A stretch of 64,000 nt of DNA from Porphyromonas pogonae (GCF_036320655.1 NZ_CP143258.1:2704001-2768000); one strand, 5' to 3'. Positions 38,904 through 48,898 are shown, numbered from the stretch's first letter. Made by a program: numbers and translations. Notes: generated by a model not told the origin, from the letters alone.

Positions 38904-40139
38904 ATGAAAAAATTTAACATCCTTTGTGCATTTATGGGAGTAGCAATTGCTTTATGTTCTTGTAACAAGGAAGACAATGTTATCAAAAGTACGGCAAACA
39001 AAGCCATTACCGAAACTAACTATCGTATAGTCGACATCGACCAGGCCAAAAGTATGGCAGAAAAACTGGTACAGATGATGGGCGAATCCAAAGCCATCAT
39101 GGGTGACGATGCAGATGCAACTCGCTTCAAGATAAGCAGTGTAGAGCCTTATATTACCAACGGGATAACCACAATGTATTTTATCAATTTTGGCAATAAT
39201 AATGGATATATGATTCTTTCCGCCGACAAAGAAGCATCTAGCTCTATGATTGCTTTCAATCCCAAAGGTCACTTAAGTGTTAGTGGATTAGAAAAAGAAA
39301 CAGGTGTCAATCAGCAATTCTTAAAATTGGGAAAAACCATTGCAGAAGAACTCAACTCAGGAGTCGACAAATCGAACCCCAAATATGAGCTTTGGGATGC
39401 CATGGGAAAGAATGCCAATGAAGACATAGAGATAGGCATAAGGCGTATCGAAGAAACAGACATTTCTGCTCCGGGAATAAGGGCCCGGCACAAAGGCTCA
39501 TACGGGCTTGAAGAAATAACACCTTATTACATGGTAAAGGATTACGTATGGGGCCCCGGAGAAGGCTATAATGCTGATGCCAAAGTAAAGGATGCCCTTT
39601 TAGGACCGGCAGTCAATATCGGTCTCTTATGTATTAGCAATAGGTTCCCTAAAAAATACCCCTATCACGAAATGTTCAAAGATGTAACCACCATGTGGAC
39701 AAATTCAGTATCAAAGATGCTGAGGGATATTGCTGATCAAATACCTAACTTCAAATGGAATAAAGAAAATTACAGTAAAGCCTCCTATGAGGACATACTT
39801 GCTTGTCTAATTAGCTTGGGCTATAAGGACGCCAAATTAGGTGAATATGACTTGCATTTGTATCATAAAAATGTGAAGAAAAAACATCCCGTACTCCTCG
39901 CCGGAAGAGATGAGAGAGGAACTCATGTGTGGATAGCCGATGGATATTATGAAGGAAAAGCCGAGTTTTTCTCAAGAAGTCGCCACACAGCACGTATCAT
40001 ACATAGATGGTATGAGTATGTAGATATGATTTTTATTAATTGGGGATTAAACGGAGAGTCAAATCAGTGGTTCTCACATGACAGGATACCATACTTTAAG
40101 CAGGATAGAAAAATCTTCTATGACCTAGATCCGTCATAA
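38904..40139 (+). CDS. Lipoprotein related to C10 (streptopain) peptidases, catalytic Cys apparently missing
   Basis: Exported lipoprotein, 411 residues: signal ending ALCSC with lipidated C20, a propeptide-like region (about 40-125, SSVEPYITNGITTMYFINFG), and a C10-like domain (about 205-405). The conserved downstream parts are present: WGPGEGYN (216-223), H341 in THVWIADGY, and NWG (379-381) with SNQWFS. But where C10 enzymes have the catalytic GC(V/A)ATA block, this protein reads GPAVNIG, so Pro235 replaces Cys; the nearest Cys is 243. It is probably a non-catalytic homologue or inhibitor/binding protein. A terminator follows at 40252. Confidence 0.75.
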   Translation: MKKFNILCAFMGVAIALCSCNKEDNVIKSTANKAITETNYRIVDIDQAKSMAEKLVQMMGESKAIMGDDADATRFKISSVEPYITNGITTMYFINFGNNNGYMILSADKEASSSMIAFNPKGHLSVSGLEKETGVNQQFLKLGKTIAEELNSGVDKSNPKYELWDAMGKNANEDIEIGIRRIEETDISAPGIRARHKGSYGLEEITPYYMVKDYVWGPGEGYNADAKVKDALLGPAVNIGLLCISNRFPKKYPYHEMFKDVTTMWTNSVSKMLRDIADQIPNFKWNKENYSKASYEDILACLISLGYKDAKLGEYDLHLYHKNVKKKHPVLLAGRDERGTHVWIADGYYEGKAEFFSRSRHTARIIHRWYEYVDMIFINWGLNGESNQWFSHDRIPYFKQDRKIFYDLDPS

Positions 40140-40251
40140 TCACTTTATTTATAAAACTCAAATAAGCGTTGTCACCTATCTGAAAAATCTCTTATGCAGA
40201 GAGCAAAGAGATGAATAACGGTGTAAATTCGCATTTCTACAGTTCCATAGG

Positions 40252-40299
40252 CATTCCTTCTATTGTGACCATAGCTCACTAGAAGGAATGTTCTTTTAT
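40252..40299 (+). terminator. Terminator after the C10-like gene
   Basis: CATTCCTTCTA and TAGAAGGAATG (40252-40262 and 40280-40290) followed by TTCTTTTATT. Confidence 0.8.
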
Positions 40300-40449
40300 T
40301 AAACACCACAGAAAGCCAATAATATACTTTATGACACTAGTCATATGTGGACATATATGCAACCTATAATTAGCTCATATATATTAGTATTAAAGTAGTG
40401 TCTTAAATTTACTTATTCTCAAAGTAAACTTAGACAATACTCTTAATAA

Positions 40450-40636
40450 GAGACTGTTGCAAAAATCAACAGTCTTGTGGATTTTGGAGGCAAAGCCGAC
40501 AAAAGACACTTTGACCGGGCAGAGAAGGTAAAGTGCAAGGCGCTAAGAGTGAGTGCACAGGCAGTTTACTTCAGGTAAATGACCAAGCGCGAATCTCGCA
40601 AGCAACGAAGCAATTTCCCTGCTATGCAACGGTCTC
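40450..40636 (+). mobile_element. 187-bp MITE, copy 3
   Basis: GAGACTGTTGCAAAA to CAACGGTCTC, same orientation as copy 1, flanked by a 5-bp direct repeat AATAA (40445-40449 and 40637-40641). The surrounding 40300-40449 and 40642-40791 hold no gene. Confidence 0.9.
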
Positions 40637-40791
40637 AATAAAGCAAATACAAGTTTTTTCCTAACTTTACACCACATATTACATTCACCAGTAGCCATAT
40701 TGTGAGTATAATGCAGTATGATTAGAATTGTGATGAAGAGCATAAAGATCTCGAAAAAATAAATAATATATAACAGGCTAATAACCCTTTT

Positions 40792-41421
40792 ATGAATAAT
40801 CAGACACCCAAAATAATCGGTGTAGCCGGCGGATCGGCTTCGGGCAAATCAACTCTGGTAAAAAAGCTTCAGGATGCTTTTATTGAAGAAGACGTGATAA
40901 CATTGTGTCATGACTTTTATTACAAAGCTCACCATGAACTTCCTTTGGAAGAACGGGCCAAGCTCAATTATGATCATCCCAATGCTTTTGACACTGATAT
41001 GATGATAGATCACATCAAACAGCTCAAAGAAGGCAAATGTGTAGAACGCCCTGTATACTCCTTTACAGATCACAACCGCACAGATCAGAAAGTAACAGTA
41101 AAGCCTGCCAAAGTGATTATTGTAGACGGCATACTTATTCTAGAGAATAAGGAGTTGCGTGATCTTATGGATGTAAAAATATTTGTGGATACTGATGCAG
41201 ATGTACGTTTGGGGCGCAGGTTGGTAAGAGACGTACAAGAACGTGGGCGTGATATGAGCTCTGTATTACAGCAATATTTCAGCACAGTGAAACCTATGCA
41301 CCGTGATTTTGTAGAGCCTACAAAGCGTTATGCCAATCTTATCATCCCGGAAGGTGGCTTTAATTCTGTAGCGCTCACTTTGCTCATTGAGAACATACGC
41401 TCTGTATTAGGCTCCGAATAA
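40792..41421 (+). CDS. udk: Uridine kinase
   Basis: Phosphorylates uridine and cytidine in pyrimidine salvage, 209 residues. P-loop GGSASGKST at 13-21, the DFYYK segment, and the RRLVRDVQERGRD motif of the uridine kinase family. Stand-alone gene ending at a strong bidirectional terminator (41477-41518). Confidence 0.96.
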   Translation: MNNQTPKIIGVAGGSASGKSTLVKKLQDAFIEEDVITLCHDFYYKAHHELPLEERAKLNYDHPNAFDTDMMIDHIKQLKEGKCVERPVYSFTDHNRTDQKVTVKPAKVIIVDGILILENKELRDLMDVKIFVDTDADVRLGRRLVRDVQERGRDMSSVLQQYFSTVKPMHRDFVEPTKRYANLIIPEGGFNSVALTLLIENIRSVLGSE

Positions 41422-41476
41422 CGGAACTTATACGGATTAGTGAGTAGAGAAATATAATATCTATCTCAAAAAGAAA

Positions 41477-41518
41477 CACCGATCCATAGGATGTATACTT
41501 AGGATCGGTGCTTTTTTA
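41477..41518. terminator. Bidirectional terminator between udk and the Bax inhibitor-1-like gene
   Basis: CACCGATCC (41477-41485) and GGATCGGTG (41502-41510), then CTTTTTTAT on the plus strand and a T-rich run on the minus strand. It serves both converging genes. Confidence 0.9.
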
Positions 41519-41593
41519 TGCCTGATAATCTGAGAATAGGACTTGGAACAACTATAATATTCCCAAGACAACAACTTCTCCGGACTTCTGGAA

Positions 41594-42301
41594 TCAATTT
41601 CGACGGCCAAATATTCTCAGCATATACAAGAAGAGGTTGATAAAATCAAGATACAAGGACAATGCGCCCAACAAAGCCATCTTTTTAGCAGTATCATCCA
41701 CTACGGGCATCTCTCTGAACATATTCTTAATCTTATTGACGTCGTAAGCTGTAAGGGCTACAAAAAGTATCACACCCACAAAGGTTGTGATCCAATAGAT
41801 TGCTGTAGACTTCATGAATATATTCACTACAGATGCTATAATAAGCCCCAACAGAGCCATGAAAAGGATATTACCCCACGAGGATAAGTCTTTTTTAGTG
41901 AAATAACCTATTAGAGCCATCCCTCCAAACATACCGGCAGTAATGAAGAATGTAGTGGCAATGGACGAATACGTATATACCATAAATATCCAGCTCAAAG
42001 TAATACCATTGAGGACTGAATAGAGTATAAACAGACCTGTGGCAGCAGCAAATGATATACGGTTTATGGCCGCCGTAACTCCAAATACCAACACAAGTTC
42101 CGCAATGAGGATACCCCAGAAAAGAGTTCTATTCGTAAAAAGCATATAGCCGAACGAACTGTTGAAAACAAGCATGGAAGTCAACCCCGTAATGCCGAGA
42201 GCTAATGCCATCCAAATAAATACTTTTTGGAAAAGCGTAGTCTGCACAGATGAGTTATACTCAATTTTTTGGGTTTCTACCATTGGATCATTATAATTCA
42301 T
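41594..42301 (-). CDS. Bax inhibitor-1/YccA family membrane protein
   Basis: Inner-membrane protein of 235 residues with seven predicted helices. The family signatures TAYDVNKIKNMF and the C-terminal LGALSLYLDFINLFLYMLRIFGRR are clear. Bacterial members are proton-sensitive calcium leak channels or YccA-like FtsH modulators; which applies here is unknown. A minus-strand TATATTTG box at 42390-42397 is a likely -7 element, about 90 bp upstream. Confidence 0.9.
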   Translation of the reverse strand: MNYNDPMVETQKIEYNSSVQTTLFQKVFIWMALALGITGLTSMLVFNSSFGYMLFTNRTLFWGILIAELVLVFGVTAAINRISFAAATGLFILYSVLNGITLSWIFMVYTYSSIATTFFITAGMFGGMALIGYFTKKDLSSWGNILFMALLGLIIASVVNIFMKSTAIYWITTFVGVILFVALTAYDVNKIKNMFREMPVVDDTAKKMALLGALSLYLDFINLFLYMLRIFGRRN

Positions 42302-42458
42302 ATTTCTTTAAAATAATTGATTTTACAATACTAATAATCTGCTACCTCATAAAACGCATATGCGTATCATTGTAATATACAAACTTAAACAAATATAATA
42401 AAAGTACCCCAAAGTAGTTCAAACATCTCAAGAGTGACACCCACTCAAATAACATAAA

Positions 42459-42500
42459 ACGGGTGCCTGAAAAGCCTCAAAGACTATTCCGACACCCGCT
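42459..42500 (-). terminator. Terminator after the SusD-like gene
   Basis: On the minus strand AGCGGGTG pairs with CACCCGT across about 27 bases and is followed by TTTTAT, 26 bp past the SusD stop. Confidence 0.7.
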
Positions 42501-42525
42501 CCTACAGGCTTAGAGTATAGAAGAT

Positions 42526-44091
42526 TTATTTAACGTCCCACCAAAGTCTGGTATTGGGCTCGTCCGGTGTTGTTGCGCCTGCTTTGTGATTTTCTTTATT
42601 GGCGTCAAAGTCATCTGTATGATAGATGAAGCGAGTAGGCAACTTGGCTACTGCCGCAGCAGCTGTACCTGGTTTGATCACCGGATAATCCAGCTTCCTA
42701 AGATCTGCCCACGACTCCACACAATCTTTCCAATAGTTATTGACCCAACGCTGTAATGCTATTTTCTTTAAATCTGATTCAAAATTACCCGTAAGAGCAA
42801 TTTGGGGCTGTGCTATATATTCCTCTACAGACCCAAATTTCTTAAGACTTTGGAATCTCTTATCTATTAGATTAAGTGCTTTTAGGCGAGCATCATTCTC
42901 CCCCTTACCGGCACTGAGATTACAAGTTTCGAATGACAAGGTTATACCTTCCTTATACAGATCAGCAACCTTATCTGAAGTCCATCCTCTCAAAGCTGCT
43001 TCAGCCTGAATTAGTTTCATGTGCGCAGCAGTAATCAGTTTCTGATCATAATTGGCTATTAACATTTCTGCAGGGAAATGACTAAAGTCTGGATGCGCTT
43101 CCTTAAAAAGGCCAATATCTTTAATAGACATCCCAAAAGTGATCGGCAAGAAGTCATAAACCTCTTTTTCTTTATCACCATCCTTTTCTTTTCCTACAGG
43201 AATTACGCTTGCATAAGAAACGACACGAATATCATTATTATTAAGCATTGTATCAATAATACATGACGAAGGAGCAAAAGCAAGTTGGTTAGGCCTTGTT
43301 ACAGTATAGTCATACAAGGGATTTGCAGACTTGGCATCAGTCAAATAAAGGAAACTAAAGTTTTCATCGTTCTTACTTATTACACCATCACTTTTAGCTT
43401 TCAGATACCGCTCTTTGGCTACAGCCGGCTCTATATCAGACAACCTCATAGCCATAATCATTCTAAGGCTGGCATTAAATTTCTTCCATTTAGAAATATT
43501 ACCACCATAGATTATGTCATATTTGCTTTTGATATTCTCGTTCATTTTCTTGAATGAAGCAGACAGACGTTTATCCAAGTCCTCATAAATAAATTTCTGA
43601 GTGTCGTATTTAGGGGTGTAGCCACCCTCGGCAGCGTTAAAAGCCTCCCTATAGGGCACATTTCCTAAAATATCTGTCACGTGCATAAAATAGAATGCTC
43701 TGATGCATTCAAGAATACCTTTTACACTTTCTCCGTCTCCAAGGTCATTATTTGCATATTTAATATCCTTATCAAGCTGGGCATTAAGTTGTGAGACGTT
43801 CAGCAAGGGAGTACGGTAAATCCATCCTGCAGAATACATGTTGATATCAAATTTGACGAATTGGTCATTCTTGAACCCGGTGATATAGCCACAATAAATC
43901 GGAGCCCACGGATTATAGCGGATATCAATATAGTTGAAGTATGATAAATCTTTTTGTGCACCTAGCAACATTGGTCCCGCAGCCTGCACCGAAGGTTTAT
44001 TGGGATCGTAATTGGTATCTTTAAAATCACCGCATGAGGAAAGTGTTATGGCAGCGACTGATACTGCGAAAAAATATTTTAAGTTTTTCAT
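42526..44091 (-). CDS. SusD/RagB-family outer-membrane lipoprotein
   Basis: Surface nutrient-binding lid of a SusC-type transporter, 521 residues. Signal peptide with lipobox LSSC and C20; then the helical SusD-like region (closest to the SusD-like_2 group, with SCGDFKDTNYDPNKPS after the Cys). Its start is 13 bp after the SusC stop, forming the usual pair. Ligand unknown: no glycosidase, peptidase or regulator of the locus is adjacent, so a glycan or peptide substrate cannot be decided. Confidence 0.93.
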   Translation of the reverse strand: MKNLKYFFAVSVAAITLSSCGDFKDTNYDPNKPSVQAAGPMLLGAQKDLSYFNYIDIRYNPWAPIYCGYITGFKNDQFVKFDINMYSAGWIYRTPLLNVSQLNAQLDKDIKYANNDLGDGESVKGILECIRAFYFMHVTDILGNVPYREAFNAAEGGYTPKYDTQKFIYEDLDKRLSASFKKMNENIKSKYDIIYGGNISKWKKFNASLRMIMAMRLSDIEPAVAKERYLKAKSDGVISKNDENFSFLYLTDAKSANPLYDYTVTRPNQLAFAPSSCIIDTMLNNNDIRVVSYASVIPVGKEKDGDKEKEVYDFLPITFGMSIKDIGLFKEAHPDFSHFPAEMLIANYDQKLITAAHMKLIQAEAALRGWTSDKVADLYKEGITLSFETCNLSAGKGENDARLKALNLIDKRFQSLKKFGSVEEYIAQPQIALTGNFESDLKKIALQRWVNNYWKDCVESWADLRKLDYPVIKPGTAAAAVAKLPTRFIYHTDDFDANKENHKAGATTPDEPNTRLWWDVK

Positions 44092-44104
44092 AATTGATAT
44101 TCAT

Positions 44105-47100
44105 TTAAAAGTTTAAACTAACAGTAAATCCAATACTCTTTGTACTTACCGTCTGTCCTCCTTCGATGAAACTATTTCCCGCTGCGGCACTTGCAACAGT
44201 TTCAGAAGTATCTACATTGGGAATAGAGCTGTAAATAAGCCATGGATTAGAAGCAACCAAAGATAATGAAGCCGCCTTAATAGGAGTCTTACTCAATAAT
44301 CTCTTGGGCAACTGATAGCTTATGGCAAGTTCTCGAAGTTTCATGTAAGTAGCATTATACAGATAATTTTTCCACACATTAGGTTTCAGTTCACTGAAAT
44401 ATCTGTAGGCATCTACGTATCCTTCCACAGGAACATAAGTAATTTTTCCGGCAGCATCTTTTACTTCTTGTACTCCGCTGATAGGCACACCTCCATCTTT
44501 AGTCCAATCACCTCTGATTTCTCCACCACGATTATTTTGTCCTACTGTAGTTTTGAGCAAACCGGCTCCTTCTCCCCACATATTAGTTACAGAAGCCATT
44601 TTACCGCCAACCGAGAAGTCTAAAGAAGCTCGCAAACTTAAATCCTTCCATGTTATTCCGGTAGAGAGACCTCCTGTATATTTAGGTTGCGAAGACCCGT
44701 AATACAAGCTTTCATCATTACCCACAATCGGTTCTAAACCATATTTAGTCTTTCTCAGAATCATATTTCCGTTAGGATCCTTTTTCCAGTCATTACCTCG
44801 TATTACACCAAGGGCCTCACCAACTTCGTTGTATTGATATATCTTCTTATTGAATCCGAAGTATCTTACTCGGCGTTGTTGTACGTCATCAGCAAGTTCT
44901 TCCAACTTATTCCTGTTAATAGCCCAGTTGAAGTTTACATCCCATCGCCAGTCTTTCGTTTTTACAGGAGTGACACCCAAAGAAACTTCTATACCATAGT
45001 TCCTGATCTCTCCTGCATTGATATACCGATATGAATATCCGGAGAAAGGGGTAATATTCAAAGGGATAATCTGATTCTTAGATCTTCTGTCATATAAGTT
45101 GATATCTCCCCAGAAGCGACGGTTAAAGAGCTTAAACTCTGTACCCACTTCGTATGAAGTAGAAATAGTAGGTTTGATTTCAGGATTTGTAAGTTCCCTG
45201 TTATTTACTTCATAGGTGAGAGTACCGAACTTATCAGTCGAATATGTTTGGTATACATTATACGGTGCTATAGTAGAACCTACCTGCGCAGCAGATCCAC
45301 GAATCTTCCAGAAGTTGAGTACGTCGGATTCAAACAGATTACTTAAGATTATAGAAGCTGATCCTCCACCGTACAAGAAACTGTTTTTATGGTCGGGCAG
45401 TGTAGAGTTCCAATCATTCCTTATATTGAAGTCAACATAATAAGTATTGTCCCAACCAAAAGAAGCTGTTGCAAATATACTCTGTTGCTGCGATTTTATA
45501 CGCTCATTCAAGGCTTCTGGTTTATCCTGAGAGTTTGACAAGTTATAAAGATCTTTTATCACAAGTCCTCCAACAGTTTTTCCTTCCACATTATCGTATA
45601 CGTTGGATCTGCTTTCTATGAATAAGTTCGCAAGAATAGATAGTTTACGATCAAAAAGATCATCGTTGCGATATCCCAATCTTCCTTGATTACGGATATC
45701 AACAGTTCTATTCTGATAATGTCCGTAGAAGGGAGTCAATCCTTGAAGGTTAAACCCGTATTTTGTCTCTCCAAAATAATTTCTGAGGTTACCCATGATA
45801 GAGTAAGCAACATCAATATGTTTGGTAATATCATATTTAGCTGAACCGGTGAATACGCTCCATGTATAATTTTCAGTCTTATTTGTATTATCCATTGTTG
45901 CAAAAGGATTGCCATGGAATGCTTCTTTTAGATCGTTAGGGCCATTGATATTCCAAGTACGATATGTTCCATCAGGACGCATATAGTCGGTTTTAAGTCT
46001 CTTGAGATCTACCTGATTTTGGAACCACTGTTGGTATTCCATCAATACACTCAGACCATCACTGGTACGATAGCCCTCTACAGCACCGTTATGATTCTGT
46101 CTATACGTATATTTATAGTCCAAATCAATCGTTAAATTATCCAAAGGAGTAAAATGGGTCTTGAAAGTAAGGTAGCGTCTGAAAGCATCACTATTAAAGA
46201 GGACTCCTTTCTTCTGTACATTTGAGAAAGAGATACGAGTCATGTGATTCTTACCGGCACGACCAAAGGCAACGTTAGTAGTATTGGTGAGGCCGTTACG
46301 GAAAAGCTCGTACAAATTCTTATCTCCCGCATATTGCCATGGAGCCGTAGTGGCATAGCCTGAATCTGTAGGATCCCATGCGTAGTAAGGTATATAAGGT
46401 TTACCATCGAACTTAGGTCCCCAACTGATATCATCTGCATAAGTGATATATCGGCCTCCATTCAACCCTTTGAGTTTTGGGTCTTGACCTTCTTTCCATT
46501 TATAGATAAAGAAGTCTTGTGAGCTACCTCCTCCGTATTCGCCTTGGCCTTTATAATATAGTTTAGGTAAATCTACTGTGAGCGTGTGACTGAAAGAAAT
46601 TTCATTTTGATCTTCTCCGCTTACACCTTTAGTAGTAATAATTATAGCTCCATTACCACCTTCAGAGCCATAAACTGATGTGGCTGCGGGGCCTTTGAGG
46701 ACGTTGATGTTAGCCACGTCATCCATGTTGATCATATTCTTGTTCGTAATCACACCATCTACTACATAGATAGGTTCGGAACCATTTACGTCCAATGTTG
46801 ACGATCCACGAAGAACAATAGTACCACTATTGAAAGAAGCAGCTGATCCACCCATAAAGCGGGCCCCTGCAATCTTGCCGGCAAGAGCATTATTGACGTC
46901 TGTCGTACGCACAGCCTTCAGTTCATCAGATTTAATGTTCTGTGTAGAATAACCCAGTGACTTCTGCTCACGCTTGATCCCCATACCCGTAACCACTACC
47001 TCGTTGAGTTGCTGAGCATCAGATGCCAATACGACTCTCATGTTGGGCGTAATGGGAACCTCCGTAGTCTTCATCCCTACAAAAGATATCACTAAGGTTT

Positions 47101-47314
47101 TGGCTGATGTGGGAGCCTGAAACTTAAACTTACCATCCACATCAGTGGAACCTCCTATTTTAGGATCGCTTTTTAAGCGGACTGATGCGCCAATAATGGG
47201 CTGCCCGTCTTCGGATGAAATCACGATACCACTCACAACCTTTTGCTGAGCGAGCGCAATTCCAATGGATGCAATCAACGTTGCAAAAAACAGAGTAAAT
47301 TTTTTCATATCCAA
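44105..47314 (-). CDS. SusC/RagA-family TonB-dependent outer-membrane transporter
   Basis: TonB-dependent importer of large ligands, 1069 residues. Signal peptide to about residue 22, a carboxypeptidase-regulatory-like domain (about 25-100), TonB box region NEVVVTGMG, plug domain with DVNNALAGKIAGARF and RGSSTLDVNGSEPIYVVDG, then a 22-strand barrel ending in SLNF. ATG 47308 (MKKFT) is a possible start two codons in. First gene of the susCD pair; divergent from the encapsulin gene across about 490 bp. Confidence 0.94.
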   Translation of the reverse strand: MDMKKFTLFFATLIASIGIALAQQKVVSGIVISSEDGQPIIGASVRLKSDPKIGGSTDVDGKFKFQAPTSAKTLVISFVGMKTTEVPITPNMRVVLASDAQQLNEVVVTGMGIKREQKSLGYSTQNIKSDELKAVRTTDVNNALAGKIAGARFMGGSAASFNSGTIVLRGSSTLDVNGSEPIYVVDGVITNKNMINMDDVANINVLKGPAATSVYGSEGGNGAIIITTKGVSGEDQNEISFSHTLTVDLPKLYYKGQGEYGGGSSQDFFIYKWKEGQDPKLKGLNGGRYITYADDISWGPKFDGKPYIPYYAWDPTDSGYATTAPWQYAGDKNLYELFRNGLTNTTNVAFGRAGKNHMTRISFSNVQKKGVLFNSDAFRRYLTFKTHFTPLDNLTIDLDYKYTYRQNHNGAVEGYRTSDGLSVLMEYQQWFQNQVDLKRLKTDYMRPDGTYRTWNINGPNDLKEAFHGNPFATMDNTNKTENYTWSVFTGSAKYDITKHIDVAYSIMGNLRNYFGETKYGFNLQGLTPFYGHYQNRTVDIRNQGRLGYRNDDLFDRKLSILANLFIESRSNVYDNVEGKTVGGLVIKDLYNLSNSQDKPEALNERIKSQQQSIFATASFGWDNTYYVDFNIRNDWNSTLPDHKNSFLYGGGSASIILSNLFESDVLNFWKIRGSAAQVGSTIAPYNVYQTYSTDKFGTLTYEVNNRELTNPEIKPTISTSYEVGTEFKLFNRRFWGDINLYDRRSKNQIIPLNITPFSGYSYRYINAGEIRNYGIEVSLGVTPVKTKDWRWDVNFNWAINRNKLEELADDVQQRRVRYFGFNKKIYQYNEVGEALGVIRGNDWKKDPNGNMILRKTKYGLEPIVGNDESLYYGSSQPKYTGGLSTGITWKDLSLRASLDFSVGGKMASVTNMWGEGAGLLKTTVGQNNRGGEIRGDWTKDGGVPISGVQEVKDAAGKITYVPVEGYVDAYRYFSELKPNVWKNYLYNATYMKLRELAISYQLPKRLLSKTPIKAASLSLVASNPWLIYSSIPNVDTSETVASAAAGNSFIEGGQTVSTKSIGFTVSLNF

Positions 47315-47804
47315 CTGTTTAATAGTTAAACATTAAGTTCTTAAATATATATTGCGTGTATTTATAAGCTTTTTAACGTACAGTCCTCAAAAACTTGCCG
47401 ACAATATACAACAAAGTTTTGCAAACAAATATCAATTTGACAATAAAACTATGTTAACAATAAAAAAAAGACACAAGAAACATATAGTAAAACACAAAGA
47501 GGAAGCATAGACGGCGACAAGCAAACAAAAGAATAATATCGCATATAAATAAGAGAATCACAAACTTATTTTATTAGAAAGATTCGAATAAATAAAAAAT
47601 AACAATTATATGTCAAGAGAATAAATAAATTTCAGTGCTTATAGGAGCTTTTCACTAATATAATGGAGCAAAAAGACAAATACTAATAAAGAAATATGGA
47701 TGTAAAATGAGGCATAGCTGTTCGTTGCAAATCATAGGAAACGAACAACAATATTTTACTTACAAATGTTGACTAATAAATATCACTAATAATACAAAAA
47801 CACT
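47315..47804. other. Divergent intergenic region between susC and encapsulin
   Basis: 490 bp, AT-rich, without ORFs of note and without any gene for a ferritin-like or peroxidase cargo. The minus-strand susC promoter and the plus-strand encapsulin promoter must lie here; no clean TAnnTTTG pair was identified. Confidence 0.6.
47719..47747 (+). promoter_or_regulatory. Inverted repeat upstream of encapsulin, possible operator
   Basis: TGTTCGTT (47719-47726) and AACGAACA (47740-47747) form an 8-bp inverted repeat with a 13-bp gap, 57 bp before the encapsulin start. The regulator is unknown. Confidence 0.4.
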
Positions 47805-48605
47805 ATGGAGATTCTATTTAAAGATCAAGCCCCGCTTACTCCCGCCATTTGGGAAGAACTCGTAGAGACAGCAACAAGAATGATGGAGGCTCAGACCACT
47901 GCCAGAAAAGTAATGCACTGTGAGGAACCTCGGGGAGCAAGATATACGAGCGTGCAAACAGGAGGGCTCAATAAGCTCCCTGCTGTAAAGAATTATCCCG
48001 GCATCAAAACCTCGGCAAATATAGTTCAGCCCTTGATAGAGTCAAGGATAGAGTTTGAGTTGGACTTGGATGAGCTACTCAGCATAGAGCGAGGCAACAA
48101 AGCTGCCAACCTCGACAATCTGGAAGATGCTGTAAAGCAAATGATACTCTTCGAGGAAAACTGTGTATACAACGGCTACAAAGAAGGTAACATCCCCGGG
48201 CTGATACCATCGATGTCCACTCCCAAAGTAGCTACCGACGGATCGTCACAAAGCATCATCGACGCCATATTGAAGGCGGCTATCATCATGAAAGACATGG
48301 GCGTTGAGGGGCCTTACCAACTGGTAGCAGGACCCGACTTTATCACCAAAACCTCACAACTCGTGAGCAACAAACCTCTTGCCGCCTTGATAGAAGAGGA
48401 GTTGAAAACAGAAATAGAACTCTCCCCCGCAGTCAAAGGAGCATTGCTCTTCCCCTTCAATTCAGAGGACAACAACTTTGTCATAGGCAGAGATCTTTCC
48501 ATTGCTTTCCAAAGTATGGACAAGAATAAAGTACGATTCTTCCTTTTGGAGTCTTTTACTTTTACCAATACAAACGACAAGGCCGCGGTGCAGTTGAATC
48601 TCTGA
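47805..48605 (+). CDS. Encapsulin nanocompartment shell protein (family 1)
   Basis: Shell protein of the HK97-fold protein cage, 266 residues, normal for family 1. N-terminal helix MEILFKDQAPLTPAIWEELVE, then YTSVQTGGLNKLP and RIEFELDLDELLSIERG, and C-terminal LLESFTFTNTNDKAAV are all diagnostic (older annotations say linocin M18 bacteriocin). Usually a cargo gene such as an encapsulated ferritin or DyP peroxidase lies beside it with a C-terminal targeting peptide; here none is found 5' or 3'. The cargo must be encoded elsewhere or is absent. Ends at a terminator. Confidence 0.92.
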   Translation: MEILFKDQAPLTPAIWEELVETATRMMEAQTTARKVMHCEEPRGARYTSVQTGGLNKLPAVKNYPGIKTSANIVQPLIESRIEFELDLDELLSIERGNKAANLDNLEDAVKQMILFEENCVYNGYKEGNIPGLIPSMSTPKVATDGSSQSIIDAILKAAIIMKDMGVEGPYQLVAGPDFITKTSQLVSNKPLAALIEEELKTEIELSPAVKGALLFPFNSEDNNFVIGRDLSIAFQSMDKNKVRFFLLESFTFTNTNDKAAVQLNL

Positions 48606-48633
48606 TTTATAACAACCATAACATCATAAAATC

Positions 48634-48670
48634 TACGGCAAGGGACAAATGTCTTTTGCCGTACTTTTTA
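48634..48670 (+). terminator. Terminator after encapsulin
   Basis: TACGGCAA (48634-48641) and TTGCCGTA (48656-48663) pair and are followed by CTTTTTA. Confidence 0.85.
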
Positions 48671-48822
48671 TAAACAAACGCACCAAAAGTAAAAGATACA
48701 GAAGTTAACCCCTCCTTGTTCCTTAGGTCAGAAACATAACAGCTCTCCCGATTACAGATCTACACTTCATAAAAACCCTTCCTAAATATCATAATAATAG
48801 CAATTATGAGAATTAATATATT

Positions 48823-48898
48823 GTTGTCAAGTAAAATGGGCTGATTAGATTTACATACGCCCCTCTGATTTTTAAGTAATTGATGGGGACTTGACAAC
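48823..48898 (+). repeat. Inverted repeat spanning the locus B promoter
   Basis: GTTGTCAAGT (48823-48832) and ACTTGACAAC (48889-48898) are perfect 10-bp inverted copies 56 bp apart; the second overlaps the -33 element at 48891. Confidence 0.65.

Noticed and set aside
47805-48605. Linocin-type bacteriocin
   Set aside because: The old family name; the sequence is that of an encapsulin shell protein and no immunity or export gene is present.
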